Positions 27,560 through 37,017 of a DNA stretch of 64,000 nucleotides are shown here, piece after piece (the stretch's first letter is position 1; the number at the start of each line of letters is the position of its first letter). Source of the stretch: Actinacidiphila rubida (GTDB lineage: Bacteria; Actinomycetota; Actinomycetes; Streptomycetales; Streptomycetaceae); assembly GCF_900110255.1 (NCBI RefSeq), contig NZ_FODD01000002.1, positions 124,001 through 188,000 on the forward strand. Reading direction: 5' to 3'. Made by a program: the position numbers and the translations under genes. The notes under the pieces were generated by a model. That model searched no databases. It was not told the DNA's origin and saw only the letters and a program-made list of their open reading frames with translations.

Positions 27560-28171
27560 CTACCGCAGCAGAGCCGCACACACGGCCTCGGTCAGGAACA
27601 CACCTGCGTCGTCCCAGTCCCAGCCGAGTTCGAGCAACCGGTGCCAGGACGGCGGCGCCACGAAGTACTCCAGCACCCGGTCCGCGTCGCCGGGGGTGAT
27701 GCCGGGGCGCAGCGCGCCGAGCTGCTCCAGCCGGCCGGTCACCCGCCCGAAACGGGCCCGCTGGATCTTCTCCGTCTCGGCGAGCAGGGCGGCGATGTCC
27801 TGGTCCACCGCGGCGGCGTCGAACAGCACGGCCATGGTCCGGCTGTGGTGCCGGACCAGGTCGCGGGTCTGGCGCACGACCAGCCCGACGACGTCGTCGC
27901 CGGTCGCCGCGACCTCGACGGCGGCGAGGACCTCACCGATGCTGGCGTCGCCGGCGGCCCGCTCCGTCAGCGCGGCGACGAGCGCCGGCTTGCTCCCGAA
28001 GGCCGCGTAGACCGTGCCCTGGGAGACCTCCGCCTCCTCGGCGATCCGCTTGATGGTGACCCTGGCGTAGCCCTCGTCCGCGAACAGCGCCTCGGCCGCG
28101 TCCAGGATCGCCGTCCGTGTCGCGGCGGCCGCGCGTTCACGTACGGTCGATTGGTAGGTGCGAGGCGTCAT
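27560..28171 (-). CDS. TetR/AcrR family regulator
   Basis: 203 residues from ATG 28171; the upstream open frame is Arg/Gly-rich readthrough. The helix-turn-helix is 'RVTIKRIAEEAEVSQGTVYAAFGSKPALVAAL' after the usual 'RTAILDAAEALFADEGY'. The C-terminal half is a divergent ligand domain with 'PPSWHRLLELGWDWDD'. There is little ribosome-site sequence, so it may be leaderless. It precedes the glycosyltransferase on the same strand and is its likely repressor. Confidence 0.88.
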   Translation of the reverse strand: MTPRTYQSTVRERAAAATRTAILDAAEALFADEGYARVTIKRIAEEAEVSQGTVYAAFGSKPALVAALTERAAGDASIGEVLAAVEVAATGDDVVGLVVRQTRDLVRHHSRTMAVLFDAAAVDQDIAALLAETEKIQRARFGRVTGRLEQLGALRPGITPGDADRVLEYFVAPPSWHRLLELGWDWDDAGVFLTEAVCAALLR

Positions 28172-28211
28172 TAGCCCAGTGTAGGAGCGGTCCGCCCGCC
28201 CGCGTCCGCCG

Positions 28212-28237
28212 CGCCCCGCGGGGTTTCCGCGGGGTGC
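28212..28237 (-). terminator. Hairpin downstream of the TPP enzyme gene
   Basis: A CCCCGCGG/CCGCGGGG-type stem with a short T-containing loop lies 40-60 bases beyond the minus-strand stop at 28274 and before the TetR start. Confidence 0.45.
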
Positions 28238-28273
28238 GCGAGCGGTGCGGGACACGTGTCACGGGCAGGGGGG

Positions 28274-30007
28274 TCAGTGCAGGATCCGGCGCGCCACGTT
28301 GGTCGTGACGAGGTCGAGCAGTTCCTCGCCCCGACCCGAGAGGATCGTGCGGATCGCGTAGAGGGTGAAGCCCTTGGCCTGTTCCACCGTGACCGCCGGC
28401 GGCACCGACAGCTCCTGGCGGGCGGTCATGACCTCCACCAGCGCCGGGCCGTCGTGGGCGAACGCGCCCTGGAGAGCGTCCTCCAGGTCGCCGGGGCGCT
28501 CGACCCGGCGGGCCCACAGCCCGATCGCGGCGGCGACCTCGGCGAGCTGCGGATTGTCCAGCTCCGTCGCGTAGGTGACGATGCCCGCGGCCTTCATCTC
28601 CAGCTCGACGAAGTTGAGCGAGCCGTTGTTGAAGACGACGATCTTGGCCGGCAGGCGGTTCTGCCGCAGTGTGAACAACTCGCCCAGCAGCATGGTGAGT
28701 CCGCCGTCGCCGGACAGCGACACCACCTGGCGTCCCGGGTACGCGGCCTGTGCTCCCACGGCGTGCGGCAGGGCGCAGGCCATGCTGCCGTGGTTGAAGG
28801 AGCCCAGCAGCCGGCGGCGGCCGTTGAAGGTGAGATAGCGCGCGGCCCACACCACGGGCGAGCCGACGTCGACGGTGAAGACCGCGTCCTGGTCGGCGAG
28901 GCGGTCGATGGTGGCGGCCACGAACTGCGGGTGGATGGGCGTGCGTTCGTGGTCGTTGACGGCGAGCGCGTCGAGCGAGTGCCGGGTCCGGGCGTAGTGG
29001 GCGAGGGCCCGGTCGAGGTGGTCACGCCGGCTCTTGGCGGTCAGCAGCGGCAGCAGGGCGGGCAGCGTGTCGCGCACGCTGCCGACCAGGGGCAGGTCGA
29101 CGCGGGTGCGCCGGCCGATCTGCTCGCCGCGTAGGTCGAGCTGGATCACCTTCGCGTCGCGCGGGTAGAACTGCCGGTAGGGGAAGTCGGTGCCCAGCAT
29201 GAGCAGGGTGTCGGCCTCCTCGATCGCCTTGTAGCCGGAGGCGAAGCCGAGCAGGCCGGTCATGCCGACGTCGTACGGGTTGTCGTACTCGACGTGCTCC
29301 TTGCCGCGCAGCGCGTGCACGACCGGGGCCTTGAGGGTCTCGGCGAGCCGGACCAGGTCGTCGTGCGCGCCGGCCGCTCCGGCACCGGCCAGGATCGTCA
29401 CGCGCTCACCGGAGTTGAGGAGCGCGGCGGCCTCGCGCAGGGTGTCGTCGTCCGGGCGGACGACGGTCCGGGCGGGACGGACGACCGCGGGCGCCAGGTC
29501 GCGGGCGACCTTCGCGAGGAACATCTCGCCGGGGACGACGACCACCGCCACGCCGCGGCGCTCCACCGCGGCCCGCATCGCCATCTCCAGGATCCGCGGT
29601 CCGGACTCCGGGCTGGTGACGACTTCGGCGAAGACGCTGCACTCGGCGAACAGCTCCTGCGGCCGCGTCTCCTGGAAGTAGCCCGAGCCGACCTCGGAGC
29701 CGGGGATCTGGGCGGCGATGGCGAGCACCGGCACCCTGCTGCGCTGAGCGTCGTAGAGGCCGTTGACGAGGTGCAGGTTGCCCGGGCCGCAGCTGCCGAC
29801 GCACGCGGTCAGCTCTCCGGTGAGCCCGGCCTCGCCCGCGGCGGCGAAGGCCGCGCTCTCCTCGTGCCGCACGTGCACCCACTCCACCTCCCCGTCCCTG
29901 CGGATGGCGTCCGTCAGCCCGTTGAGGGAGTCACCGGGCAGGCCGTACATGCGCCGCACACCGGAGGCCTTGAGCGAGGTGATGACGTGGTCGGCGAAGG
30001 TGTGCAC
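28274..30007 (-). CDS. Thiamine pyrophosphate-dependent enzyme (pyruvate oxidase/acetolactate synthase-like)
   Basis: 577 residues from GTG 30007, where similarity begins ('TFADHVITSLKASGVRRMYGLPGDS'); GAGAGG lies upstream. All three domains are present: the PYR domain with catalytic Glu in 'HVRHEESAAFAAAGEA', the middle domain ('VTILAGAGAAGAHDDLVRLAE'), and the PP domain with 'LSGDGGLTMLLGELFTLRQN' ending in '...VFNNGS' (TPP/Mg binding). The order is that of the PoxB/pyruvate dehydrogenase (quinone) group rather than anabolic acetolactate synthase. The short C-terminus lacks an evident membrane-binding extension. Predicted reaction: oxidative decarboxylation of pyruvate or a related 2-oxoacid. 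Confidence 0.85.
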   Translation of the reverse strand: MHTFADHVITSLKASGVRRMYGLPGDSLNGLTDAIRRDGEVEWVHVRHEESAAFAAAGEAGLTGELTACVGSCGPGNLHLVNGLYDAQRSRVPVLAIAAQIPGSEVGSGYFQETRPQELFAECSVFAEVVTSPESGPRILEMAMRAAVERRGVAVVVVPGEMFLAKVARDLAPAVVRPARTVVRPDDDTLREAAALLNSGERVTILAGAGAAGAHDDLVRLAETLKAPVVHALRGKEHVEYDNPYDVGMTGLLGFASGYKAIEEADTLLMLGTDFPYRQFYPRDAKVIQLDLRGEQIGRRTRVDLPLVGSVRDTLPALLPLLTAKSRRDHLDRALAHYARTRHSLDALAVNDHERTPIHPQFVAATIDRLADQDAVFTVDVGSPVVWAARYLTFNGRRRLLGSFNHGSMACALPHAVGAQAAYPGRQVVSLSGDGGLTMLLGELFTLRQNRLPAKIVVFNNGSLNFVELEMKAAGIVTYATELDNPQLAEVAAAIGLWARRVERPGDLEDALQGAFAHDGPALVEVMTARQELSVPPAVTVEQAKGFTLYAIRTILSGRGEELLDLVTTNVARRILH

Positions 30008-30234
30008 AGGGATCGGGCCTCTCGTCGGTGGGGGCCGTCCGTGGTGGCCGGTGTCCGGTGCGGGCACGGTCCGCCCGCACCGGACCCGTCGCGGACGGCT
30101 GGTGCCCGGCCAGTCTCCGTGCGCCGGCGGCGCTCACGCATCAGTTGAATGACGGTGTTTCCCGCCCGCGTTCGCCCTTCGCGCAGGTGGGACGCCCGCG
30201 ATCACCGTGCGGGCGGTCCTCTTCCGGCGGCGGG

Positions 30235-31458
30235 TCACCGCAGTTTCCGGTAGGTGGAGCGCAGGTCGTGGATCCAGGCCCCGGGGTTCTCGTAGGGGCC
30301 GAAGTGACCGCCCCCCTTGTGGACGTTGACGTCACGGACGTCCGCGTAGAACCGGCCGCCGCCGGCCTTGAAGATCTCGACGCGCTGTTCCGGGGTCTCC
30401 GCACCCGGGGAGGAGTCCCCCAGCAGGAACGTGAAGCCGGCCGGCGCCTGGACGTACGGCGTCAGGTCGTTGACGGGCTCCGGCGGGTAGAGGCTCGCGT
30501 TCTTGTAGGCCCGGATCGAGGACCCGATCGACTCGGTGACCCAGATGATCGTGGCGAAGGTCAGGATGTCGTCGACGGGCCAGCCGGCCGCGAAGTCGGC
30601 ATCGCGGTCGCTCCAGTACTTGTAGCGCTTGACGATCCAGGCGAGCGTGCCGGCCGGGGAGTCGTTCAGCCCGTGGGTGAGCGTCTGGCCGTCGAGGAGG
30701 TGGGCGGCCACGTGGGAGACGTAGACGTCGTTGCGCCGGACCAGCCGGGCCCGCTCGGCCGGGGGCAGGTCCTCGGTGCGCTGCCCGCCCGACAGGTCCC
30801 AGGAGCGGTCGCCCTGGAACATCGTGGGCGGCATCTCGTTGCCGAGGTGGACGCCGTAGAGCGAGCCGGCGTACTTGTGGCCGAGGCGCGCGCCCACCAG
30901 GGCCCCGTAGTCCGCGGCGCCGACGCCGAACCTGCCGTAGCCGAGCACGTCGGTCATCAGCGTGTGGAACCGGTCCGCCATGCTCGCGTAGTTCTCCCTG
31001 GGGTCGGTCAGCGGCGTGGAGAAGCCGAAGCCGGGCAGGGACGGCACGACGACGTCGAAGGCGTCGGCGGGGTCGCCGCCGAACGCGGCCGGGTCGGTGA
31101 GCGGCCCGATGACCTTGTTCCAGTGGTGGTACAGCCACGGCCAGCCGTGCAGCAGGAGCAGGGGGATCGGGGCCGGCCCCCTCCCCCGCTCGTGGACGAA
31201 GTGCACGGGGGTGCCGCCGACGTCCACGCGGTGCTGGTGGAACGCGTTGAGCCGCGCTTCGGCGGCGCGCCAGTCGAAACCGTCCGCCCAGTACTCGACC
31301 AGCGGCCGGAGGAAGGCGGTGCTCAGCCCGTAGACCTCGTTCTCGTTCTCCGGGTCGGGTGCGAAGCGTGTGGCCTTCAGGCGGGCGCGCAGGTCGTCGA
31401 GGACGTCCTGCGGGACGTGGACGGTGAAGGGGGCGAGTTCGGAAGGGGTGGTGCTCAT
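30235..31458 (-). CDS. Epoxide hydrolase family protein (EHN domain)
   Basis: 407 residues from ATG 31458. The N-terminal EHN segment 'FTVHVPQDVLDDLRARLKATRFAP' is followed by an alpha/beta hydrolase fold: 'LLLLHGWPWLYHHWNKVI' (HGxP oxyanion), nucleophile region 'GVGAADYGALVGARLG', and lid tyrosines in 'VKRYKYWSDRDADF'. The acid/His end is 'VNVHKGGGHFGPYE'. The nucleophile context is A-D-Y-G rather than the common G-D-W-G. It probably opens epoxides. An NTF2-like gene lies 36 bp upstream on the same strand, likely the same operon. Confidence 0.87.
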   Translation of the reverse strand: MSTTPSELAPFTVHVPQDVLDDLRARLKATRFAPDPENENEVYGLSTAFLRPLVEYWADGFDWRAAEARLNAFHQHRVDVGGTPVHFVHERGRGPAPIPLLLLHGWPWLYHHWNKVIGPLTDPAAFGGDPADAFDVVVPSLPGFGFSTPLTDPRENYASMADRFHTLMTDVLGYGRFGVGAADYGALVGARLGHKYAGSLYGVHLGNEMPPTMFQGDRSWDLSGGQRTEDLPPAERARLVRRNDVYVSHVAAHLLDGQTLTHGLNDSPAGTLAWIVKRYKYWSDRDADFAAGWPVDDILTFATIIWVTESIGSSIRAYKNASLYPPEPVNDLTPYVQAPAGFTFLLGDSSPGAETPEQRVEIFKAGGGRFYADVRDVNVHKGGGHFGPYENPGAWIHDLRSTYRKLR

Positions 31459-31494
31459 GGCTGCCGCCTCGAAGGGGAGTGAGGGTGTCCGGGG

Positions 31495-31953
31495 TCAGTA
31501 GGTCAGGTCGACGCGCACACGTGTGAGGACGAGCTCGGCGATCCTCCACTCGCCGCCGGTCTTCGTGAAGCGCGGACGGTAGTGGCCGAAGCCGTGCATC
31601 TCGGTGAACTGCGGCCGTCCGTCGGGATCCGTACGGGCGGGCCGCCGGATGAGGTCCTCCATGGCCCACACCCCGCGTGCCGCGTCCGCGGACTCGACGT
31701 CGACGAGGTCGGAGAACAGGTGGTGCACGATGACGGCGCCGGAACCGACGCTGCGCGGGATGGACCGGGCGATCTCCTCGGGGCCGTCCATCCGCCGCAG
31801 GACCGTTCCGTCGGCGTTGTGCGGGGTGAAGCTGCCGTCGGGCGTGAACAGGGAGGCGAGTTCGTCCCACTGCTGGTGGTCGGCCGCGTACACGTAGCGC
31901 GCCATCAGCCGGCGCAGGCTCTCGATGATGCTCAGCCGCTCGATCTCGTTCAT
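31495..31953 (-). CDS. NTF2/SnoaL-like family protein
   Basis: 152 residues from ATG 31953 with GAGG upstream. The cone-fold pattern is visible: 'RRLMARYVYAADHQQWDELASLFTPDG' and 'VIVHHLFSDLVDVESADAARGVWAMEDL', ending in 'TKTGGEWRIAELVLTRVRV'. Relatives are small isomerases, hydratases or dehydratases of polyketide and aromatic pathways. Encoded 36 bp before the epoxide hydrolase gene, it may act on the same substrate. Confidence 0.82.
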   Translation of the reverse strand: MNEIERLSIIESLRRLMARYVYAADHQQWDELASLFTPDGSFTPHNADGTVLRRMDGPEEIARSIPRSVGSGAVIVHHLFSDLVDVESADAARGVWAMEDLIRRPARTDPDGRPQFTEMHGFGHYRPRFTKTGGEWRIAELVLTRVRVDLTY

Positions 31954-32102
31954 CCTTGTTCGCTCCTCGCCGTGTCGGCCACGAGGCACGGGACCCGGCT
32001 CGGTCCCGGTGCCGGACTCATCAGCCCGGCCAGCATCGCTCGCGACAATTGGACCAGCAAGTCCAGAATGGTGACCACGCCCGGACACGTCCGGACACGT
32101 GT

Positions 32103-33231
<1,129 letters not shown>

Positions 33232-33305
33232 CCTGACGCACACCCTTCACCCGACGCCGGCGCGGCGCATCCCACACCCCGCGTCGGCACCCCAAGGAGT
33301 CCCCG

Positions 33306-34079
33306 ATGAACGAAGTCCTGTGGAACCGTCTGACGGCCGCGCAGCTCGGCGCCCTCGCGGCCCGGGACGCTGTGGTGCTGGTGCCCGTGGGGGCCACGGA
33401 GCAGCACGGCCCCCACCTGCCCACCGGCGTGGACGACTTCCTCGCCGCCGAGGTGTGCCGCCGGGCGGCGCGGCTGGCCGGCGAGCACACCGGTGTCGTG
33501 GTGACCCCCTCCGTCCCGACCGGGCTGTCGGAGCATCACATGCCGTTCGGCGGAACGCTGACGCTCACGCTGCCCACGCTGCACGCGCTCCTGAGGGACA
33601 TCTGCCGCTCCGTGGTCCGGGCGGGGTTCTCCCGCATCCTGCTCGTCAACGGGCACGGCGGGAACATGACCGCACTGAACGCCCTCACCACCGAGCTCAC
33701 CACGGAACTGGCGACGCCGATCGCGTTCGCCAGCTACTTCAGCGCCGGGCGGGACGTGCTGCGGGAGACCCTGGAGACGCAGGACGGCCTCATGCACGCC
33801 TGCGAGGGCGAGACGTCCATGATGATGGCCGCCTTCCCGGAGCTGATCCGTCCCGAGCACCTGCCCGAGGCCCACGGACCGCGGATCACGCTGCCCGCGG
33901 AGTCCAGCGATCCCGTGTACATGGCGGTGACGTTCGACCGCATCACACCGTCCGGCGTCGCGGGCGACGCCCGGGTGGCGACAGCCGAGAAGGGCGAGAA
34001 GCTGCTGTCCGGCTGCGCGGAGGCGCTGGCCGACATCATCGTGCGGGACCCGTGGGACAAGCTGGGCGGCAGGGGGTAG
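33306..34079 (+). CDS. Creatininase/MftE-type amidohydrolase
   Basis: 257 residues from ATG 33306 with AAGGAG six bases upstream. Metal-site motifs of the creatininase family are clear: 'VPVGATEQHGPHLPTGVDDFLA', 'ILLVNGHGGNMTALN' and 'HACEGETSMMMA'. Members cleave creatinine, formamides or peptide bonds (the mycofactocin peptidase). No mycofactocin genes are near, so the substrate is open. Confidence 0.88.
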   Translation: MNEVLWNRLTAAQLGALAARDAVVLVPVGATEQHGPHLPTGVDDFLAAEVCRRAARLAGEHTGVVVTPSVPTGLSEHHMPFGGTLTLTLPTLHALLRDICRSVVRAGFSRILLVNGHGGNMTALNALTTELTTELATPIAFASYFSAGRDVLRETLETQDGLMHACEGETSMMMAAFPELIRPEHLPEAHGPRITLPAESSDPVYMAVTFDRITPSGVAGDARVATAEKGEKLLSGCAEALADIIVRDPWDKLGGRG

Positions 34080-34248
34080 CGGCTCGCCCGGCCGCACCGG
34101 CCTCGGAGTGCGCCGGACGGGCCGGCCGAGCGGGAGCGGCTGCGCCGGCGAACGGCGTCCGGGCACCCCGCCGCCAGGTGGTCGGTCCATCCTGGCCGCG
34201 GGGTGCCCATGGGGTTGTGCGAGGCGGCGGGGCCGTCCCGCGCGCCGC

Positions 34249-35547
34249 TCAGAAGTGGTGGCTCCTGAGGTCGCCGAGCAGGACGTCCAGCTGCCGCTCC
34301 TGCTCCGCGGCGGGAGCCGGCTTGATGGACCCGTGGTCGATGGCATACGTCTTGAGGACCGCGTCCATCTGGTCGTCGAGCAGGGTCCAGGTGGTGTTGT
34401 TCACCGCCTGGAGGGAGGTGGCGTCGGCGTCCCAGTCGTCGCGCATCTTCTGCACGGTGGCGTGGGAGGCCGCGGCCGTCCCGGCCTTGTCCTGCGCGAT
34501 CGCCGTCTGCGCGAGCTGCTCGTACTTCGCGACCGCAGCGGCCGTCTGGGAGCCGGTCAGGGCGGCCTTCGGGCAGGCCGGCAGCGTCTCGCTCTGGCCG
34601 GTCGGGTCGCAGGTGACGTGCGGCTGGTTGTGGGCCCAGACCAACAGCGCGACCGTGGCCACGGCCAGTACGCCGAAGCCCCCGAGCGCGGTCCGCTCCT
34701 TGCGCGGATTGGTGGTGACCGACGGCGCATGGGTCATCTCGCGGGTCTCGGCGACGTCCGTGCGGCTGATCGACAGGTAGACGACCGTGGCCAGGATGGC
34801 GCTGAGGAAGATCAGGCTGGTCACCAGCGTGCCCAGGCCCAGTCCGACGGGCTCGCCGGCACTGGCCGGGGTCTTCGGGGAGGCGAGCCAGTCACCGATG
34901 TTGGCACCCAGCGGCCGGGTGAGGATGTAGGCCAGCCAGAAGGACAGGACCGGATTGGCACCGAACCTCCACAGCCCGGTGATCGCCGCGATCAGGCCCA
35001 GCGGCAGCAGGACCGACTTCGCGGGCGTCCAGTTCGTCAGCTCCAGCGTCCAGTCACCGGTGGCGGTGCCCAGCGCGAACGTGACCAGGACGGTCAGCCA
35101 ATAGAACGCCTCCCGCGGGCGGGTCGTGATGCTGTGGATCGACAGGGTCCGCTCGCGCAGCCACCAGACCCCGAAGACGATGGCCAGCAGGACCGAGAAC
35201 ACCGTCGTGCTCAGCCACAGCGGGACGTGCTGCTGGTCGGTGAGCATGTCGGTGTAGAGGGTGCCGGTGACACTGACCACGACCACGGTGAGCCAGTAGG
35301 GGAACGGGCTGTAGCGCTTGGTGCGGAACTGCCAGGTCAGTACCACCGCGAACACGGCCGTGAACAGCAGCATCGTGTTCGTCAGGCCGAAGCCCAGCGT
35401 GGTGTTGATGTAGTCGGCGAAACTCTCGCCCACGGTCGTGCACAGGATCTTGATGATCCAGAACCAGACCGTTACCTCGGGCACCTTGTTGAGCAGGCGG
35501 CTTCCCGTGGCGCCTCGCGGGGTCACGGTAGTCGTGGGAGTCGTCAT
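34249..35547 (-). CDS. COG4705-like polytopic membrane protein
   Basis: 432 residues from ATG 35547. The first 260 residues hold about seven to eight hydrophobic helices ('VWFWIIKILCTTVGESFADYINT', 'LTVLVTFALGTATGDWTLE'), with acidic residues in conserved 'GESFADY' and 'GTATGDW' blocks. A further helix ('FGVLAVATVALLVWAH') leads to a soluble 130-residue tail with a Cys pair. The TM part matches a family of uncharacterised membrane proteins (COG4705). A 14-bp palindrome sits 17 bases upstream of the start. Confidence 0.75.
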   Translation of the reverse strand: MTTPTTTVTPRGATGSRLLNKVPEVTVWFWIIKILCTTVGESFADYINTTLGFGLTNTMLLFTAVFAVVLTWQFRTKRYSPFPYWLTVVVVSVTGTLYTDMLTDQQHVPLWLSTTVFSVLLAIVFGVWWLRERTLSIHSITTRPREAFYWLTVLVTFALGTATGDWTLELTNWTPAKSVLLPLGLIAAITGLWRFGANPVLSFWLAYILTRPLGANIGDWLASPKTPASAGEPVGLGLGTLVTSLIFLSAILATVVYLSISRTDVAETREMTHAPSVTTNPRKERTALGGFGVLAVATVALLVWAHNQPHVTCDPTGQSETLPACPKAALTGSQTAAAVAKYEQLAQTAIAQDKAGTAAASHATVQKMRDDWDADATSLQAVNNTTWTLLDDQMDAVLKTYAIDHGSIKPAPAAEQERQLDVLLGDLRSHHF

Positions 35548-35563
35548 GCGGCGACCCTAGCGT

Positions 35564-35577
35564 CTACAAGCTTGTAG
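35564..35577. promoter_or_regulatory. Perfect 14-bp palindrome at a gene start
   Basis: CTACAAGCTTGTAG is a perfect palindrome starting 17 bases before the start codon of the membrane protein gene, in a short AT-richer stretch. Likely an operator for an unlinked repressor, for example of GntR or MarR type. Confidence 0.5.
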
Positions 35578-35861
35578 TCGGTAATGCCCCGGCGTGGCCC
35601 TGGCCTGCCGGGGAGCCCCGGCCGGGCTCGCGGCCGCGGGCCGCAGCCGCGGGCCCGACCAGCGGAAACAGATCGGTTCACGGGGGTACGGCCCGGCATC
35701 CGCCGACATGCGCCGCGCTCGGCCCACCGCTACCTTCAGGTGGGGGCAGAACCCGAACCGTGGAGCGTTTCCGCAGGTAGGAGGCCTTTCACGGCGACGC
35801 GGCCCCCAGGCGACACTCGCATCGCCCTCGGATCCTCGCCTGCTCCTGGAGGTTCGATCCC

Positions 35862-36482
35862 ATGGCCCTGTCACGCACCGGCATCACCACGGCAGTAGCG
35901 GCGGCCGCCGTCGCGATCCCGCTGAGCCTCGGGGGTCTGGCCCCCCAGGCCCACGCGCAGAGCACCTCGCCCTCACCGACCCCCACGGGAACCTCGACCG
36001 CCTCGTCCGGCATCTTCGGCCCCGGCTGCTCCTCGCTGCCCAGGACCGGGGTGGGCAGCGCCGCGGTCATGGCCAAGCAGAAGCTCGTCGCCGCGGCCTC
36101 GGGCAACCCGCAGCTCAGCATGCTGATCTTCTACGTCAACCGCGCCAGGATCGCCGACGCGCTCGACACGGCGAACAACATCACCTTGTTCGCGCCGACG
36201 AACGCGGCCTGGCAGAAGCTGTCGTCCTCCCAGCGGGCGAGCCTCGCGACCAATCCCACGCAGCTGAAGAAGGTGCTGAACTACCACGTGGTGAACCAGC
36301 ACGTCACGAAGGCGGAGTTGCCGAACGGCTCGTTCACCACCCGTGAGGGCTCCAAGCTCACGACCTCCGGATCCGGCACCACCTTCAAGGTCAACAACAC
36401 GGCCGACATCGTCTGCGGCAACATCCCGACCGTGAACGCCACGGTCTACCTCGTCGACACCGTCCTGATGCCGCCGAGCTGA
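35862..36482 (+). CDS. Secreted fasciclin-domain protein
   Basis: 206 residues from ATG 35862 with TGGAGG upstream. A Sec signal ends near 'PQAHAQ'; a Ser/Thr/Pro linker follows. One fasciclin (FAS1) domain covers about residues 70-205: 'NITLFAPTNAAWQKL', 'LKKVLNYHVV', and 'VYLVDTVLMPP' as the closing H2 motif. FAS1 domains mediate adhesion at cell surfaces. No cell-wall anchor is visible. Confidence 0.92.
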   Translation: MALSRTGITTAVAAAAVAIPLSLGGLAPQAHAQSTSPSPTPTGTSTASSGIFGPGCSSLPRTGVGSAAVMAKQKLVAAASGNPQLSMLIFYVNRARIADALDTANNITLFAPTNAAWQKLSSSQRASLATNPTQLKKVLNYHVVNQHVTKAELPNGSFTTREGSKLTTSGSGTTFKVNNTADIVCGNIPTVNATVYLVDTVLMPPS

Positions 36483-36540
36483 GCGAGGCGCGGATCGGGC
36501 CCGCGCACCGGAACGGCAGTCCCGGTGCCGGCCGCCCGGC

Positions 36541-36587
36541 CGCGGCGAGGGGCCCGGGCGATCACGTCGCCCGGGCCCCTCGCCGCG
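36541..36587 (+). terminator. Very strong hairpin terminator
   Basis: A 21-bp perfect stem (36541-36561 with 36567-36587) and 5-nt loop, 58 bases after the fasciclin stop codon. Confidence 0.75.
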
Positions 36588-36686
36588 CACCCTTCGCGGG
36601 GGACGTGCAGCGTCGCGGTCGCGCCCCTCCCGGCGCGGGCCCGAGGGGGCTGTCCGACCGGGGCTGTCGCCACCGCCGCTCGCCCA

Positions 36687-36757
36687 CCTGACGCCTGACG
36701 CCTGACGCCTCAGGCCTCAGGCGGGCCTCACACGTGCCTCACACGTGTCTCACACGT
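36687..36757. repeat. Short tandem repeats (7-mers and 11-mers)
   Basis: Three CCTGACG copies (36687-36707), two CCTCAGG copies (36708-36721), then three 11-mers GCCTCACACGT (36725-36757, the last with one change). The 535-bp intergenic region (36483-37017) otherwise shows only the terminator upstream and no gene. Confidence 0.8.
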
Positions 36758-37017
36758 GCCTGGCTCCAGCCCGACGCGTGCCGCCGAACCGCTGTCTCCG
36801 TAGCGCGTCCCTCCACCCCTTCCCGGGCGGCGCGCGGGGCGGACCCGCCCGGACACGCTGACGGCCGACAAGGGTCGCGCTGGTGGCCCTGCCCGACGGG
36901 CGGCGGGCTGGCGGCCGGGTTTTCGTGGGCGATGGCCGGTAGCCGCCGGCCCGCGCACAGCAGGTGCCCGTGAGTCGTCGGGCGGCCTGACGGCACACCA
37001 GGAAAGAAAGAGAACCC

